Assembly: GCF_003097615.1 (NCBI RefSeq) | Contig: NZ_QCZG01000017.1 | Coordinates: forward strand, 1 to 64,000 | From: Pueribacillus theae | GTDB lineage: Bacteria > Bacillota > Bacilli > Bacillales > UBA6769 | Direction of reading: 5' to 3' | Length of the DNA stretch: 64,000 nucleotides | Shown here: piece after piece, positions 1 through 9,433 of the stretch | Position numbering within the stretch: the first letter of the stretch is position 1 | Layout: each line of letters starts with the position of its first letter | Made by a program: the position numbers and the translations under genes | The notes under the pieces: generated by a model | Told to the model about the DNA's origin: nothing | The model's input: the letters and a program-made list of their open reading frames with translations, nothing else | The model's database searches: none

Positions 1-110
1 TAATAGATGGCTTGTTTTCCTATGCCCTCTTTTTCAGTGGTTGCCCGTAGGAGTTATTTCAGACTTTCTCTTCCCCCTCAAATTGGCATTTCTCTGTTTT
101 TCTAACATGA

Positions 111-2240
111 TTATTGGTTTTGTAAATATTTTTCAAAATCTTGGCTTGATAACGGCTTACTGAATAAAAACCCTTGGCCTTGCTGGCAGCCATCTTCGTT
201 CAAAAGATTGAACTGTTCTTTGTTTTCAATCCCTTCTGCAATAACGTTAATACTTAGCGATTTTGCAAGTGTCAGTACAGCTTTCACGATGGCTTGGCTT
301 TCTTCATTTTGATGGATATCCCTGATGAAAGATGAATCAATCTTTAGTGTATCGACGGGGAGGTGCTTAATGTAGCTGAATGAACTGTAGCCTGTCCCAA
401 AATCATCGATTGAAATATGAACGCCTAAGTTACGTATTTCCTGCAGCAGAGATGCTGCATGCTCAACATCTGCAAAAATGCTTTCAGTCACTTCAAGTTC
501 TAACCAATTCGGATCCAGCTTTGTTTCTTGTAAAACCTTCTTGATCGTCTGCACGATGCCAGGGTGCTCTAATTGCTTTACAGAAAGATTGACTGCCAAT
601 CTCATGGGTGAATGGCCTTTCTCTTGCCACTCTTTATTTTGTTCGCATCCTCGGCGGAGCACCCATTCCCCTAAAGGTACAATTAATCCTGTTTCTTCCG
701 CTAATGGAATAAATTGATTCGGAGGAATCCTGCCTAAGTCCGGATGATCCCAACGTACGAGGGCTTCCATCCCCACTAACTCGCCTGTTGAAAAGTCGAC
801 TTTTGGCTGGTAATCAAGATGAAATTGTTCAAGCTCAATCGCCTTCCTTAACTCATTTTCCAACAGGACTTGCTCCAAAGATTTTTCTTCCATTTCCGGA
901 TGAAAGAAAGCATAACCGCTTCGGCCTTTATCTTTTACATTGTAAAGTGCGGTGTCAGCCTTTGTTAATAAATCATCGGCTTTTCGCCCATCATCTGGAA
1001 AAAGTGCGATGCCAATACTGCAAGACAGCGAATAAGTTTGGCCTGAGAATTCAACCGGTTCTTCGAATTTTTTTTGAATTCGCTTCGTAAGACGCTCAAC
1101 ATCCTCCTTATCCTTAACCTCTCTTAATAAAACAGCGAATTCATCTCCGCCCAGCCTGCCGATTGTATCATTCGAACGGAGAGACTTTCTAATGCGACGG
1201 GCTGCCTCTGTCAAAATATAATCACCGGTATCATGCCCCCATGAATCATTGACATATTTAAACCGATCCAAATCAATAAACATAACTGCAATAGTTGAAG
1301 AAGACTGTTTCGCTTGACTGACTGCATCCCTTAATTCATTCATAAACAGTCTACGATTCGGCAAATCTGTCAATGCATCATGATATGCAAGGTGATAGAT
1401 TATTTTTTCAATTTTTTTGCGTTCAGTAATGTCACGCATCACGAGCACAATACTGCTAATTTCTCTTGCTTCATTAAAAATGGAATTGACTTTCGTATCC
1501 ACATACATGTATTTTCCATTTTTCTTACGAATACGAAATTCCAGTTGAGCAGATCGCCTTCGTGTTTTAAATACCTTTTGGATTTTTTGAGAAACATTTT
1601 CTCTATCATCTTCGTGTATCCAATCCAACAGCTTGCTTGACGTTAATTCAAATTCCTCATATTTTAAAATATTTATGTGAGAAGGGGATACATAGGTAAA
1701 ATTCCCCTCTTTATCTATGATCGAAATCAAATCAGATGAATTTTCTGTAATTAAACGGTACATTGCCTCGCTTTGCCTGATCTCTTCTTCCATTTGTTTC
1801 CGAAGCGTAATATCATTTCGTATTGAAATATATTGGTAAGGCTTCCCTTTTTCGTTCAAAAACGGAACGATTGTTGTATCTACCCAATATAATGAACCAT
1901 CCTTCGCTTTGTTGCGGATTTCTCCCCGCCATGTTTTTCCTTTCCCTATCGTCGCCCACATGTTTTTAAAAAAATCACGGGAATGACAGTTTGAGTTTAG
2001 AATTCTGTGATCTTGGCCAAGCAATTCATGTTCTTCATATTTGGAGATATTGCAAAATTTTTCATTGACATAGAGAATAACCCCTCTCTGATTCGTGATG
2101 GCGACGATCGAGGATTGATCGAGCGCATATTTAATATCAGCCAACTCTTTCAAAGCTTCTTCTAAGTTTTTATCGGTTTGTAAGCGGTCAATTTGATGAA
2201 TATCTGTTATTTGCCTACTTATCAATTGTTCTTTTTTCAT
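111..2240 (-). CDS. PAS-PAS-GGDEF-EAL cyclic-di-GMP signalling protein
   Basis: Predicted to make and/or break cyclic di-GMP in response to a PAS-sensed signal. Two PAS domains with PAC-type tails occupy about residues 30-155 and 156-275. A GGDEF domain follows with the intact signature RLGGDEFAVL near residue 365, then an EAL domain with EALVRW, ELEVTES and DDFGTGYSS. Both catalytic domains look intact, so it may be bifunctional or one domain may be regulatory. No membrane segment is seen, so it is probably cytoplasmic. The open frame extends 18 codons further upstream, but I start at the Met at 2240 because AAAGGAGAG lies just before it and the longer start would fall inside a leader hairpin. 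About 709 residues. It has its own sigma-A promoter and a leader with a terminator-like hairpin. Confidence 0.93.
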   Translation of the reverse strand: MKKEQLISRQITDIHQIDRLQTDKNLEEALKELADIKYALDQSSIVAITNQRGVILYVNEKFCNISKYEEHELLGQDHRILNSNCHSRDFFKNMWATIGKGKTWRGEIRNKAKDGSLYWVDTTIVPFLNEKGKPYQYISIRNDITLRKQMEEEIRQSEAMYRLITENSSDLISIIDKEGNFTYVSPSHINILKYEEFELTSSKLLDWIHEDDRENVSQKIQKVFKTRRRSAQLEFRIRKKNGKYMYVDTKVNSIFNEAREISSIVLVMRDITERKKIEKIIYHLAYHDALTDLPNRRLFMNELRDAVSQAKQSSSTIAVMFIDLDRFKYVNDSWGHDTGDYILTEAARRIRKSLRSNDTIGRLGGDEFAVLLREVKDKEDVERLTKRIQKKFEEPVEFSGQTYSLSCSIGIALFPDDGRKADDLLTKADTALYNVKDKGRSGYAFFHPEMEEKSLEQVLLENELRKAIELEQFHLDYQPKVDFSTGELVGMEALVRWDHPDLGRIPPNQFIPLAEETGLIVPLGEWVLRRGCEQNKEWQEKGHSPMRLAVNLSVKQLEHPGIVQTIKKVLQETKLDPNWLELEVTESIFADVEHAASLLQEIRNLGVHISIDDFGTGYSSFSYIKHLPVDTLKIDSSFIRDIHQNEESQAIVKAVLTLAKSLSINVIAEGIENKEQFNLLNEDGCQQGQGFLFSKPLSSQDFEKYLQNQ

Positions 2241-2270
2241 TTTTATCTCTCCTTTTAATCGGTAAGGATC

Positions 2271-2304
2271 AAAAAATGCCGACCCAATAAACAAATTAGG
2301 CCGG
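2271..2304 (-). terminator. Terminator-like hairpin in the leader of the GGDEF-EAL gene
   Basis: On the minus strand CCGGCC (2304-2299) can pair with GGTCGG (2284-2279), one G-U pair, followed at once by six T residues (2276-2271). It lies downstream of the promoter at 2396-2424 and upstream of the ribosome binding site, so it could attenuate transcription. A further small stem, GCACT with AGTGC, can form just 5' of it. I recognise no known riboswitch class. Confidence 0.55.
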
Positions 2305-2395
2305 TTGCACTACTCGCTCCCAGACAATCAAGTGCCCACATATCGACGGTCTGTTCATTGCTTCCTTATTAAATATATGATTTTTCATGTAAGCA

Positions 2396-2424
2396 TTCAT
2401 ACCTAGTTCAATAGGCTATGTCAA
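2396..2424 (-). promoter_or_regulatory. Sigma-A-type promoter for the GGDEF-EAL gene
   Basis: Minus strand: TTGACA (2424-2419), 17-base spacer, TATGAA (2401-2396). The predicted start leaves a leader of about 150 bases before the Met at 2240. Confidence 0.7.
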
Positions 2425-2458
2425 TTTTATCCTGATTATCCAAAAAAGTCTATCACTT

Positions 2459-2965
2459 TTATGGAGCCACTTTCCGTAAGCGAAACATGCGAAAGATGGA
2501 TATGGCCATCGTTCCAAAAATAAGAAGCAGAAAAACCGGCAGGCCCCATGCACCTAACCCGTCTTTTCCAAAAGCAGAGCGGACCGTTTCCCAATGCAAG
2601 CTTGTTAAAAGAAGAGTGGATTCAAAGTTTAATAGAATCATCATCCTCCGCGCTTCCAAATAGAGCTTCGGGGCATTTTCTTCTGTAACTTTAACAGGGT
2701 AATTATAAATATGGGGCGCTTTACTTAAGAAGAACATTATTTTAAACAGAAACAACCCAATAATAGGCAGCACTAAAATGCTTTCTTTTCCTCCCCATCC
2801 ATCCGCTTCCCCTCGCGCATTGAAATGGATTGGGATTCGATTTGGCAAGCCACTCCAATAAAAGAACACTTGAAAAAACATAAATCCAATCAACATGACC
2901 GATACAACTTCCAATACTTTTTCTAATCTAGTCTTCGGTATTTTTAAAACAGGACGTTCACTCAT
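2459..2965 (-). CDS. DUF1648 membrane protein
   Basis: A 168-residue integral membrane protein. The segment around residues 36-56 (GLPNRIPIHFNARGEADGWG) is the DUF1648 signature, seen in SdpI-like and other small Bacillus membrane proteins. A hydrophobic helix precedes it (about 17-35), one follows at about 63-80 and a last one at about 140-158, followed by a basic tail. Its ATG overlaps the stop codon of the hybrid kinase gene by one base (TAATG), so the two are probably translationally coupled. That coupling suggests the membrane protein acts with, or is controlled by, the kinase system, but the function is unknown. Confidence 0.85.
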   Translation of the reverse strand: MSERPVLKIPKTRLEKVLEVVSVMLIGFMFFQVFFYWSGLPNRIPIHFNARGEADGWGGKESILVLPIIGLFLFKIMFFLSKAPHIYNYPVKVTEENAPKLYLEARRMMILLNFESTLLLTSLHWETVRSAFGKDGLGAWGLPVFLLLIFGTMAISIFRMFRLRKVAP

Positions 2966-5900
2966 TAATTTTCCCCTTCATTTTCTAAGCGAAATAACGA
3001 TACTTGCTCTAATGGTCCATTCTTTAACGGTACATAAGCTGGAAGATGGAAAGCAAAACTTGTTCCTATATTTACTTCACTTTCAACCGTGATTTCACCA
3101 TGATGGAATTCAATAATTCCTTTACAAATCGCCAGCCCCAACCCGTGGCCTTCTTTCCTTTTCGATGGCTTTGTGTAAAAGCGATCGAAAAGAAACGGAA
3201 GTTCATCTTTTGGAATGCCAGTTCCTGTATCTTTTACAATAAAAATAATTTCTTGCTTTTGCCTATCAAAACGTAATTGAAAGCAAATTTCGCCTGATTC
3301 CGTATACTTTATCGCATTCGAAACGAGATTTTGCACAACTTGTTCAATTCTTCTAATGTCTACTTCTATGAGGGGATCATCATTATCGAAAGATGCTTTA
3401 TCGATATAAGACCCAAATTTTAGGTTTGCACTCATGACATCATGCTCAAATTGCTTCCTAAGATGTTCAAAAAGCTGATGAGCAAGAAGGTATTCCATGT
3501 CGAAAGACATTCCTTTTGCTTCGAGCTTTGCCAATTCAAATAAATCATGGATCATGCCATTCAGTGTCAACAGACGCTCGTGACTTCTCTTAAGATAATG
3601 CATTTGCTCCTCTTTGCCATCGATGACGCCATCAAGAATGGCTTCAATGTAACCTTGAACAGAAGCAATTGGGGAACGAAGATCATGAGAAATATCAGAA
3701 ATAAACTGGCGGCGTGATTTTTCGGCTTCTGCTAAATCTTGGTTCGCTTTCTCTAAGTGCCCATAAGCTGTTTCAAGCTGCTCAGTACGCTCCTTCACCT
3801 TCATTTCCAAATTTTCGTATAAAAAGGCATTCTCTATCGAAATGGCGGCCTGAGAAGCAAGTATATTTAAGATTTCAATCCTTTCCACGGAAAAAGCGTG
3901 GATCATCGCATTATTTTCCAAATAGACAATACCGACGAGTTTCCCTTGATGCAAAATTGGAAAACATAAAACAGATTTTGGCTTCTCTTTTCTAATGTAG
4001 TTGTCGTCAGTAAACATCCCATTGAAGGCCGCATCTGAAAGAATAACAGGTTCAAGGCTTTTCGCGACATAATGAATGATGTGTTGGGGATAATCAACTT
4101 GCGCTTTATTCTTTATCAATCTTATACCCTCATCTATACTCCCTTTTGCTACAGGTTGTAGTTGGCCATTAAATGTTAGAAACATCATTCCTTTTTGAGC
4201 CCCGCTATTTTTAAAAACAATGGCCATCAGTTTGGCTATTAATCTTTCCAAAACGATTTCACTCGAAAGCGTCCTAGCTGCTCCCATGATCGCATGTAAA
4301 TCAATCGAAAATGGTGCAACAGCCTTGGTTTGAAGGTGTTCGCTAAGCAGGTCAGCAAATTCTTTTCTTAGTTGTACTGCTTTTCGTTCTGCCCCCCATT
4401 TCTCATAAGCTCTTACGGCCGCCAACAAATACATTTTAGCAAAACGATAAAAACCACGGGAAAAATAATAACGGCCTGCACACTCATTTGCAATGGCTTC
4501 ATCTTGATTAAACCCGTTTTTGTGCGCTTTTTGAACGGCTTGTTCAAAATATAAGCTTGCTTTTGTTGGTTTCTTTTTAATTCGTGCTTCTTCCGCCTTA
4601 ATCAGATCATATTTATGCTCGTAATTATCCGGAGAATGGCCCGCCCATCGCTTAAATAACAGTAAGGTTTTTTTGATGCGTTTTAAGGTCTTCCTTTTCT
4701 CCTTCATATTTGTTTCTTCAAAATTCCTCGCAAGCCATAATGCTTCATAAAAATAATAGTCTGGTGCAATAATAAGCACGAGCGATTTGTCAACGAGCTT
4801 GCTCAATTTGCTCAGTAAACGTTTAGCAACTGACGGTTCATTAAGCAAGTATGCGAGCTGAAGGCGTATCGTATAATGAATAATTTCTACAGATTCATCG
4901 TCTAGGATTTCCACAAAATTCCAATTCGGTTCCTTATGCTGCCCACTTAGAACGGCAATCCAATCGTTTACCTCGTTCAAAAAATCTTTCGATAACGTAT
5001 ATTGAATTTGTTTCGAAAATTGAAGCTGCTTTTGAATCAAATCTGCTGTTTCTTGTAGGCGATGTCCCTTTAAAAAGCTAGCTAAACAAAGAAAAGGGCT
5101 GTTCGCACCCGCCAGATGGAAATTTCCGGATTCAATGCAATATTGCTGTGAATGCTCCAAAATCTGTTCATTATTCATAACATGATTTTTCCAGTGGTTA
5201 ATAAAGCTTCCAAATACAAAATACGTTCTCCCGATGATATGGCTGTTTCGGCTGTTCTCTGCATAGTAACGTGCAAGATTGCCAAATTCATAACTATCCA
5301 CATAATTATGAAAGCCAGCGCTTAAAATCAGCGCATAATTGTTATAAACGAGCGCCGTCAAATCTGATGTCCCATACTTTAATGTAAAATGAAAGGCTCT
5401 CAGCATTAACATCGTTGCCAAATTTTGATCAACATGATAAGCAGGGGCATTAAGATTAATAAATGTTTGCATAATCAGCCTCTGCTCTTCATCCATCATT
5501 TCGGGCAATTGCTTTAAATCTTCCGCTTTTCGATTTTTTAATGCGATTTTTGTTTGGATAAATTCGATAGCAACTGCTAGTTTTCCGGGTCTTTTGTTTA
5601 ATTTCCACCCGAATAACTTTAAAGCTCTCAAACCGGAATCAACCGCTTCCTCTACACGATGCAAATGGGTATACAAGGTGATTTTTAGGTTATATATTCT
5701 GAGCTTTTCTTCCCGAGAGTGGATCTTCGATAATGCTTCATTAAACAGTTCTTCCGCAAACTCAAATTGATTGTTGATGTAAGCTGTCTCACCAAGTCCA
5801 ACCGTGATTTTAGCGGCTAGTTCGTAATGGTTTTCCCATCGGTTGTCCCCTAATAATTCATTTCCCATTTCATAAAATGAAAGGGATGCTTCAAAGGCAG

Positions 5901-8199
5901 CTCCTTCTTTCGCTCTTTGTCCAGCTAGGACATTCCATTTTGCTAATCGGATTTTTTCCTCATTTGCTAACCGGTAACGACACTGATTAAAGTGGTTTAC
6001 GATTTCAAAAATATTTTCTTCTAATGTATTCTTTTGTTTATAATACGACGCGATCAGCCGGCCAATTGTTAGGTGGCTATCTTCTCGTTCCAATTCCGTC
6101 ATTGTTGAATATACAGCTTGCTGAACCTTATCATGTAAAAATTTATATACAAGCGGTTGCCCCTCTTTGCCTTGTAATTCTTCATCTGGATAGATCCACT
6201 TATACTCTGGACTAAGCGGCAAGACTAACCCTTCTTCTAGCGCATTCCAAAGCAGCTTAGCAGTTGTTGATTCATCTTGATTGCTAACAGCGCTTAAAAC
6301 GGTTAGTTCGAATTGGTTTCCGATACACGATGCGAGCTTTAATAAGCCCTGCGTTTCCGTAGGCAGTTTATAAAATCGCTCCGCGATAAATGCCACAATA
6401 TCTTCCTGAATGGATAGATTGTTTAGCTGTCCAAAATCAATTATCCACTTTCTCTCATTTTCATCGAAGATGATAAATTTATGATCATAAAAAGTTTGAA
6501 AGAGTTGTTTTGTAAAAAAAGGATTTCCTTTCGTAATTCTTTGAATGAAAGAAGCGAGATGAACCGCTTCCTCCTCAGTACAAGAAAGAAGATGCTGCAC
6601 CCATTCCCTTATATGTAGCTCTTCTAACGGTTCAAGCGCGATCGTTAGAAAAGAAATCTCTTTCTTCTTCAGCTCGTTTAACATCACTTGAAATGGATGG
6701 ATCGATGTCACCTCGTTATGACGGTATGCACCAATGACAAATAAATGCCGCTTACCGTGCTGTGAAACAATATATTGCAATAAATCTAATGTTGCCTGAT
6801 CTGCCCATTGTAAATCATCCAAAAATAACACGAGGGGGTGATCTTCATTTGCAAACACGTGAACAAGCTTACCAAAGGAATAAAGAATCCGGTTATGCGT
6901 TTCTAGTGCTGTCAGTGTTTCCGGTTCACTTTGCCCGCCTACAATCCATTGTATTTCAGGAAGTATTGTTGCAACGGTAGGTAAATAGGTCTGAAGCTCA
7001 GACTCTAATTTTTCTTTCCAATGCGCAACTCTCTCTTCCCCCTCTGACAATATTTGCTTCAATATCTCTTTAAAAGCTTGAACAAGAGGGGCGTATGGAA
7101 CTTGGCGTTTCAATAAATCGAACTTACCCGAAATAAAGTATCCTCTTTTCCTAACGAGCGGCTTTTGCACTTCATTAATTAATGCTGTTTTCCCAACGCC
7201 CGACAGCCCCTGAACAAGAGCAAATGTATGCTTCCCTTTCGAGCAATTTTCAAAAGCTTGAACCAACGTTTTTATAGCTTCTTTTCTTCCAAACAACTTT
7301 TCTCCAAATTCACTTCGCGACGGGGCATCTTTCCCGGCTAATGAAAAGGACGGTTCAGCCTTAGATAACAAATATCTGCGTTCGAATTCTAACAAATCTT
7401 CTTTTAAACCATATGCACTTTGGTAGCGGGACTGTGGTATCTTTTCTAACAATTTCATAACGATATCTGACAAAAGTCGGGGAATAGCGGAATTTATTGA
7501 ATTCGGTGGAATCGGTGTTTTTGCAATATGGGCGTGGACAAGTTCAATCGGATCTTCCATATCAAAAGGAAGCTTTCCAGTTAGCATTTGATAAAATACA
7601 ACACCTAATGAATATAAATCGGAACGATGATCAAGAAAGCGATTTAATCGTCCTGTCTGCTCTGGTGAAATAAATGCAACCTGTCTCCCTAATACATAAG
7701 GATTCACATGTGATTGGTGATTTTCCCGTTTTAAAGTCGCGGCATGATAAAACCCAGTAAGTTTTATATTTTTTTCTTTCATTTGAACGAAAATGTTCGC
7801 TGGTTGTATATTTTTATGAATGACCTGATGATGATGTAAATCGTTCACAATGGATGTAAGTTTGATCGAAAACGTTAAAAACGTACGGATGTCTAATGGC
7901 TTATTTTTTAAAATTGTCTCTAGCGAAGTACTTTTGAAAAATTCCGTAATAAGAAGGGCTTGATTCCTATATTTTTCTAAAGAATATGGCTTTAAAATTC
8001 CTTCGATTGGGAGATTTTTTTTCATATGAAATTCATGCGTAGCAGCAGCGATATCTTGAGGGGAGGCGGGCTTTTTTATAAGAACAGGGCGTTTCGAAGA
8101 TTGCTGAATCGCTTTAAAAAACGTCCACAAACCATTCGTTTCCATCTCTTCAATAATATCATAACCTGGTAAATAGGCCTGCTTGCTTTTCACTCTCAT
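2965..8199 (-). CDS. Giant pseudokinase-ATPase-GAF-histidine kinase
   Basis: About 1744 residues. Order: a Ser/Thr-kinase-like domain (about 10-270), a STAND/AAA_16 ATPase with Walker A GLSGVGKT and Walker B LVLFLDDLQWAD, a long helical TPR-like middle, a GAF domain (about 1330-1480), a coiled coil, then a histidine kinase core with SDISHDLRSP (phospho-acceptor His), N-box NLVSNAIKYT and GHGLGLAI. This matches the known family of multidomain kinases fused to sensor histidine kinases in Bacillus and cyanobacteria. The kinase-like domain has HKNIQPAN in place of HRDxxxxN and TGF in place of DFG, so it is probably a pseudokinase. The start at 8199 is chosen because AAGGAGTGGAG precedes it; the 55 extra upstream codons look non-coding. 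The response regulator encoded upstream is the obvious phosphorylation partner. Confidence 0.9.
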   Translation of the reverse strand: MRVKSKQAYLPGYDIIEEMETNGLWTFFKAIQQSSKRPVLIKKPASPQDIAAATHEFHMKKNLPIEGILKPYSLEKYRNQALLITEFFKSTSLETILKNKPLDIRTFLTFSIKLTSIVNDLHHHQVIHKNIQPANIFVQMKEKNIKLTGFYHAATLKRENHQSHVNPYVLGRQVAFISPEQTGRLNRFLDHRSDLYSLGVVFYQMLTGKLPFDMEDPIELVHAHIAKTPIPPNSINSAIPRLLSDIVMKLLEKIPQSRYQSAYGLKEDLLEFERRYLLSKAEPSFSLAGKDAPSRSEFGEKLFGRKEAIKTLVQAFENCSKGKHTFALVQGLSGVGKTALINEVQKPLVRKRGYFISGKFDLLKRQVPYAPLVQAFKEILKQILSEGEERVAHWKEKLESELQTYLPTVATILPEIQWIVGGQSEPETLTALETHNRILYSFGKLVHVFANEDHPLVLFLDDLQWADQATLDLLQYIVSQHGKRHLFVIGAYRHNEVTSIHPFQVMLNELKKKEISFLTIALEPLEELHIREWVQHLLSCTEEEAVHLASFIQRITKGNPFFTKQLFQTFYDHKFIIFDENERKWIIDFGQLNNLSIQEDIVAFIAERFYKLPTETQGLLKLASCIGNQFELTVLSAVSNQDESTTAKLLWNALEEGLVLPLSPEYKWIYPDEELQGKEGQPLVYKFLHDKVQQAVYSTMTELEREDSHLTIGRLIASYYKQKNTLEENIFEIVNHFNQCRYRLANEEKIRLAKWNVLAGQRAKEGAAFEASLSFYEMGNELLGDNRWENHYELAAKITVGLGETAYINNQFEFAEELFNEALSKIHSREEKLRIYNLKITLYTHLHRVEEAVDSGLRALKLFGWKLNKRPGKLAVAIEFIQTKIALKNRKAEDLKQLPEMMDEEQRLIMQTFINLNAPAYHVDQNLATMLMLRAFHFTLKYGTSDLTALVYNNYALILSAGFHNYVDSYEFGNLARYYAENSRNSHIIGRTYFVFGSFINHWKNHVMNNEQILEHSQQYCIESGNFHLAGANSPFLCLASFLKGHRLQETADLIQKQLQFSKQIQYTLSKDFLNEVNDWIAVLSGQHKEPNWNFVEILDDESVEIIHYTIRLQLAYLLNEPSVAKRLLSKLSKLVDKSLVLIIAPDYYFYEALWLARNFEETNMKEKRKTLKRIKKTLLLFKRWAGHSPDNYEHKYDLIKAEEARIKKKPTKASLYFEQAVQKAHKNGFNQDEAIANECAGRYYFSRGFYRFAKMYLLAAVRAYEKWGAERKAVQLRKEFADLLSEHLQTKAVAPFSIDLHAIMGAARTLSSEIVLERLIAKLMAIVFKNSGAQKGMMFLTFNGQLQPVAKGSIDEGIRLIKNKAQVDYPQHIIHYVAKSLEPVILSDAAFNGMFTDDNYIRKEKPKSVLCFPILHQGKLVGIVYLENNAMIHAFSVERIEILNILASQAAISIENAFLYENLEMKVKERTEQLETAYGHLEKANQDLAEAEKSRRQFISDISHDLRSPIASVQGYIEAILDGVIDGKEEQMHYLKRSHERLLTLNGMIHDLFELAKLEAKGMSFDMEYLLAHQLFEHLRKQFEHDVMSANLKFGSYIDKASFDNDDPLIEVDIRRIEQVVQNLVSNAIKYTESGEICFQLRFDRQKQEIIFIVKDTGTGIPKDELPFLFDRFYTKPSKRKEGHGLGLAICKGIIEFHHGEITVESEVNIGTSFAFHLPAYVPLKNGPLEQVSLFRLENEGEN

Positions 8200-8328
8200 C
8201 TCCACTCCTTGCTGGGCGATATTTTTTAAAAAGCGTAAAAACTTTAACGAATCTTTAAACAAATTTAAATACCACTTATATAGACGGTTGTATAATGGCT
8301 TTAAAATCAACAAAAAGGAGTAACTACC

Positions 8329-8475
8329 TTGAGTAAATGGACGAAGGAGCAAAAAGTCGAGCAAGGCGCGTTAGACAAAGAGTGGGTAGAATTGTTGCTT
8401 TTAGCAAAAAAGGAAGGACTTACAGTAGATGAGATACGTCGTTTTTTAGCTCAAGCAAAAACTCAACCTAAATGA
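8329..8475 (+). CDS. SinI/SlrA-like antirepressor
   Basis: A 48-residue protein read from a TTG start with AAAAAGGAG eight bases upstream. Residues 15-40 (LDKEWVELLL, then AKKEGLTVDEIRRFL) match the SinI dimerisation domain of Bacillus subtilis SinI and SlrA, which bind and inactivate SinR-type repressors of biofilm genes. TATAAT at 8291-8296 could be its -10 element, but no good -35 is seen. The gene is divergent from the hybrid kinase and overlaps the 3' end of the response regulator gene tail to tail by 13 bases. No sinR-like gene lies next to it, so its partner must be elsewhere. It is short and begins with TTG, so it is easily missed by automatic annotation. Confidence 0.82.
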   Translation: MSKWTKEQKVEQGALDKEWVELLLLAKKEGLTVDEIRRFLAQAKTQPK

Positions 8476-9173
8476 TTAAATTTATAACCAACGCCCCTTA
8501 CTGTTAAAATGTAATCTGGATTTGCGGGGTCTGATTCGATTTTTTTTCGCAAATTACTAATATGAACCATGACCGTTCGGTAGTCGCCGAAACTATCTTC
8601 ATCCCATACATTTTGAAAAATTTGTTCAGTCGTAAAGACCCTTTTTGGATTTCCCGCGAGCAACGTTAAAATCTTATATTCTTTTACGGATAAATGCACG
8701 TCATACCCATCCAATTTCACGGAATAATTATCTTGATCAATAATTAGCCCTTTATAGGAAATAATTCTATTTTCTTCATGCTCACTTTTCGATTTACTGC
8801 CAAGCAGACGGTTTCTCCGGAAATGCGCCTTTACTTTCGCTGTTAGAACAGATGGGCTGAACGGTTTTGAGATAAAGTCATCTCCCCCAATTCCAAGCCC
8901 AACAATTTTATCAACATCATCTTCTTTTGCGCTTAAAAATAAAATTGGGAGATCGCTTTTTTGCCGGACGATTTGGCATACTTCAAATCCGTCAAGCCCT
9001 GGCATCATGACATCTAAAATAAGAAGGTCTGGATTTTCCCTTTCAAAAACGGCAACAGCAAGATTGCCATCTTCCGCTTCAATCACATCATAGCCTTCTT
9101 TGTTTAAATACAACTTCAGCACTTCCCGAATATCCGAATCATCATCAGCAACAAGAATTTTTCCTTTTGTCAC
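8463..9173 (-). CDS. OmpR/PhoB-family response regulator
   Basis: A 236-residue two-component response regulator. The receiver domain (residues 1-120) has the acidic pair DDD near residues 10-12, the phospho-acceptor Asp in LLILDVMMPGLDG and the conserved Lys in ISKPFSP. A winged-helix DNA-binding domain follows (about 135-234), ending in TVRGVGYKF. The start is GTG at 9173, with GGGGGG six bases upstream. It is transcribed in the same direction as the giant hybrid histidine kinase that follows 264 bases later, so the two should form a phosphorelay pair; the gap carries the opposite-strand sinI-like gene. Targets are unknown. Confidence 0.93.
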   Translation of the reverse strand: MTKGKILVADDDSDIREVLKLYLNKEGYDVIEAEDGNLAVAVFERENPDLLILDVMMPGLDGFEVCQIVRQKSDLPILFLSAKEDDVDKIVGLGIGGDDFISKPFSPSVLTAKVKAHFRRNRLLGSKSKSEHEENRIISYKGLIIDQDNYSVKLDGYDVHLSVKEYKILTLLAGNPKRVFTTEQIFQNVWDEDSFGDYRTVMVHISNLRKKIESDPANPDYILTVRGVGYKFNHLG

Positions 9174-9353
9174 TGCATTCCCCCCAAACGATTGAAATTC
9201 ACCCCTTACTATTCACCTATAATAATTAGTTCAATTTTACCACATTTTTAAAAAATTTAACATGTTAATCAAAATATGGGATTAGCAGATGACGCAGAAA
9301 TATTTCTGGCTTCTTACCTATCAAAAATAAGTTAAATTAAACATTTGAATAAT

Positions 9354-9388
9354 GAAAAACAGTGTGCCGAGAGATCTCAACACACTGT
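9354..9388 (-). terminator. Rho-independent terminator after the SDR gene
   Basis: Minus strand: ACAGTGTG (9388-9381), 14-base loop, CACACTGT (9366-9359), then a T-run. It lies just past the end of the dehydrogenase gene. Confidence 0.75.
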
Positions 9389-9433
9389 TATCTTTCTTAT
9401 AAATTCACGTCAATCTTTTTCTTCTAACCGTCG

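Noticed and set aside
2271-2389. Cyclic-di-GMP (GEMM) riboswitch before the GGDEF-EAL gene
   Set aside because: The leader contains CCGGCCTAA, which recalls GEMM-I, but the two conserved GCAAA-type elements and the tetraloop-receptor arrangement are absent.
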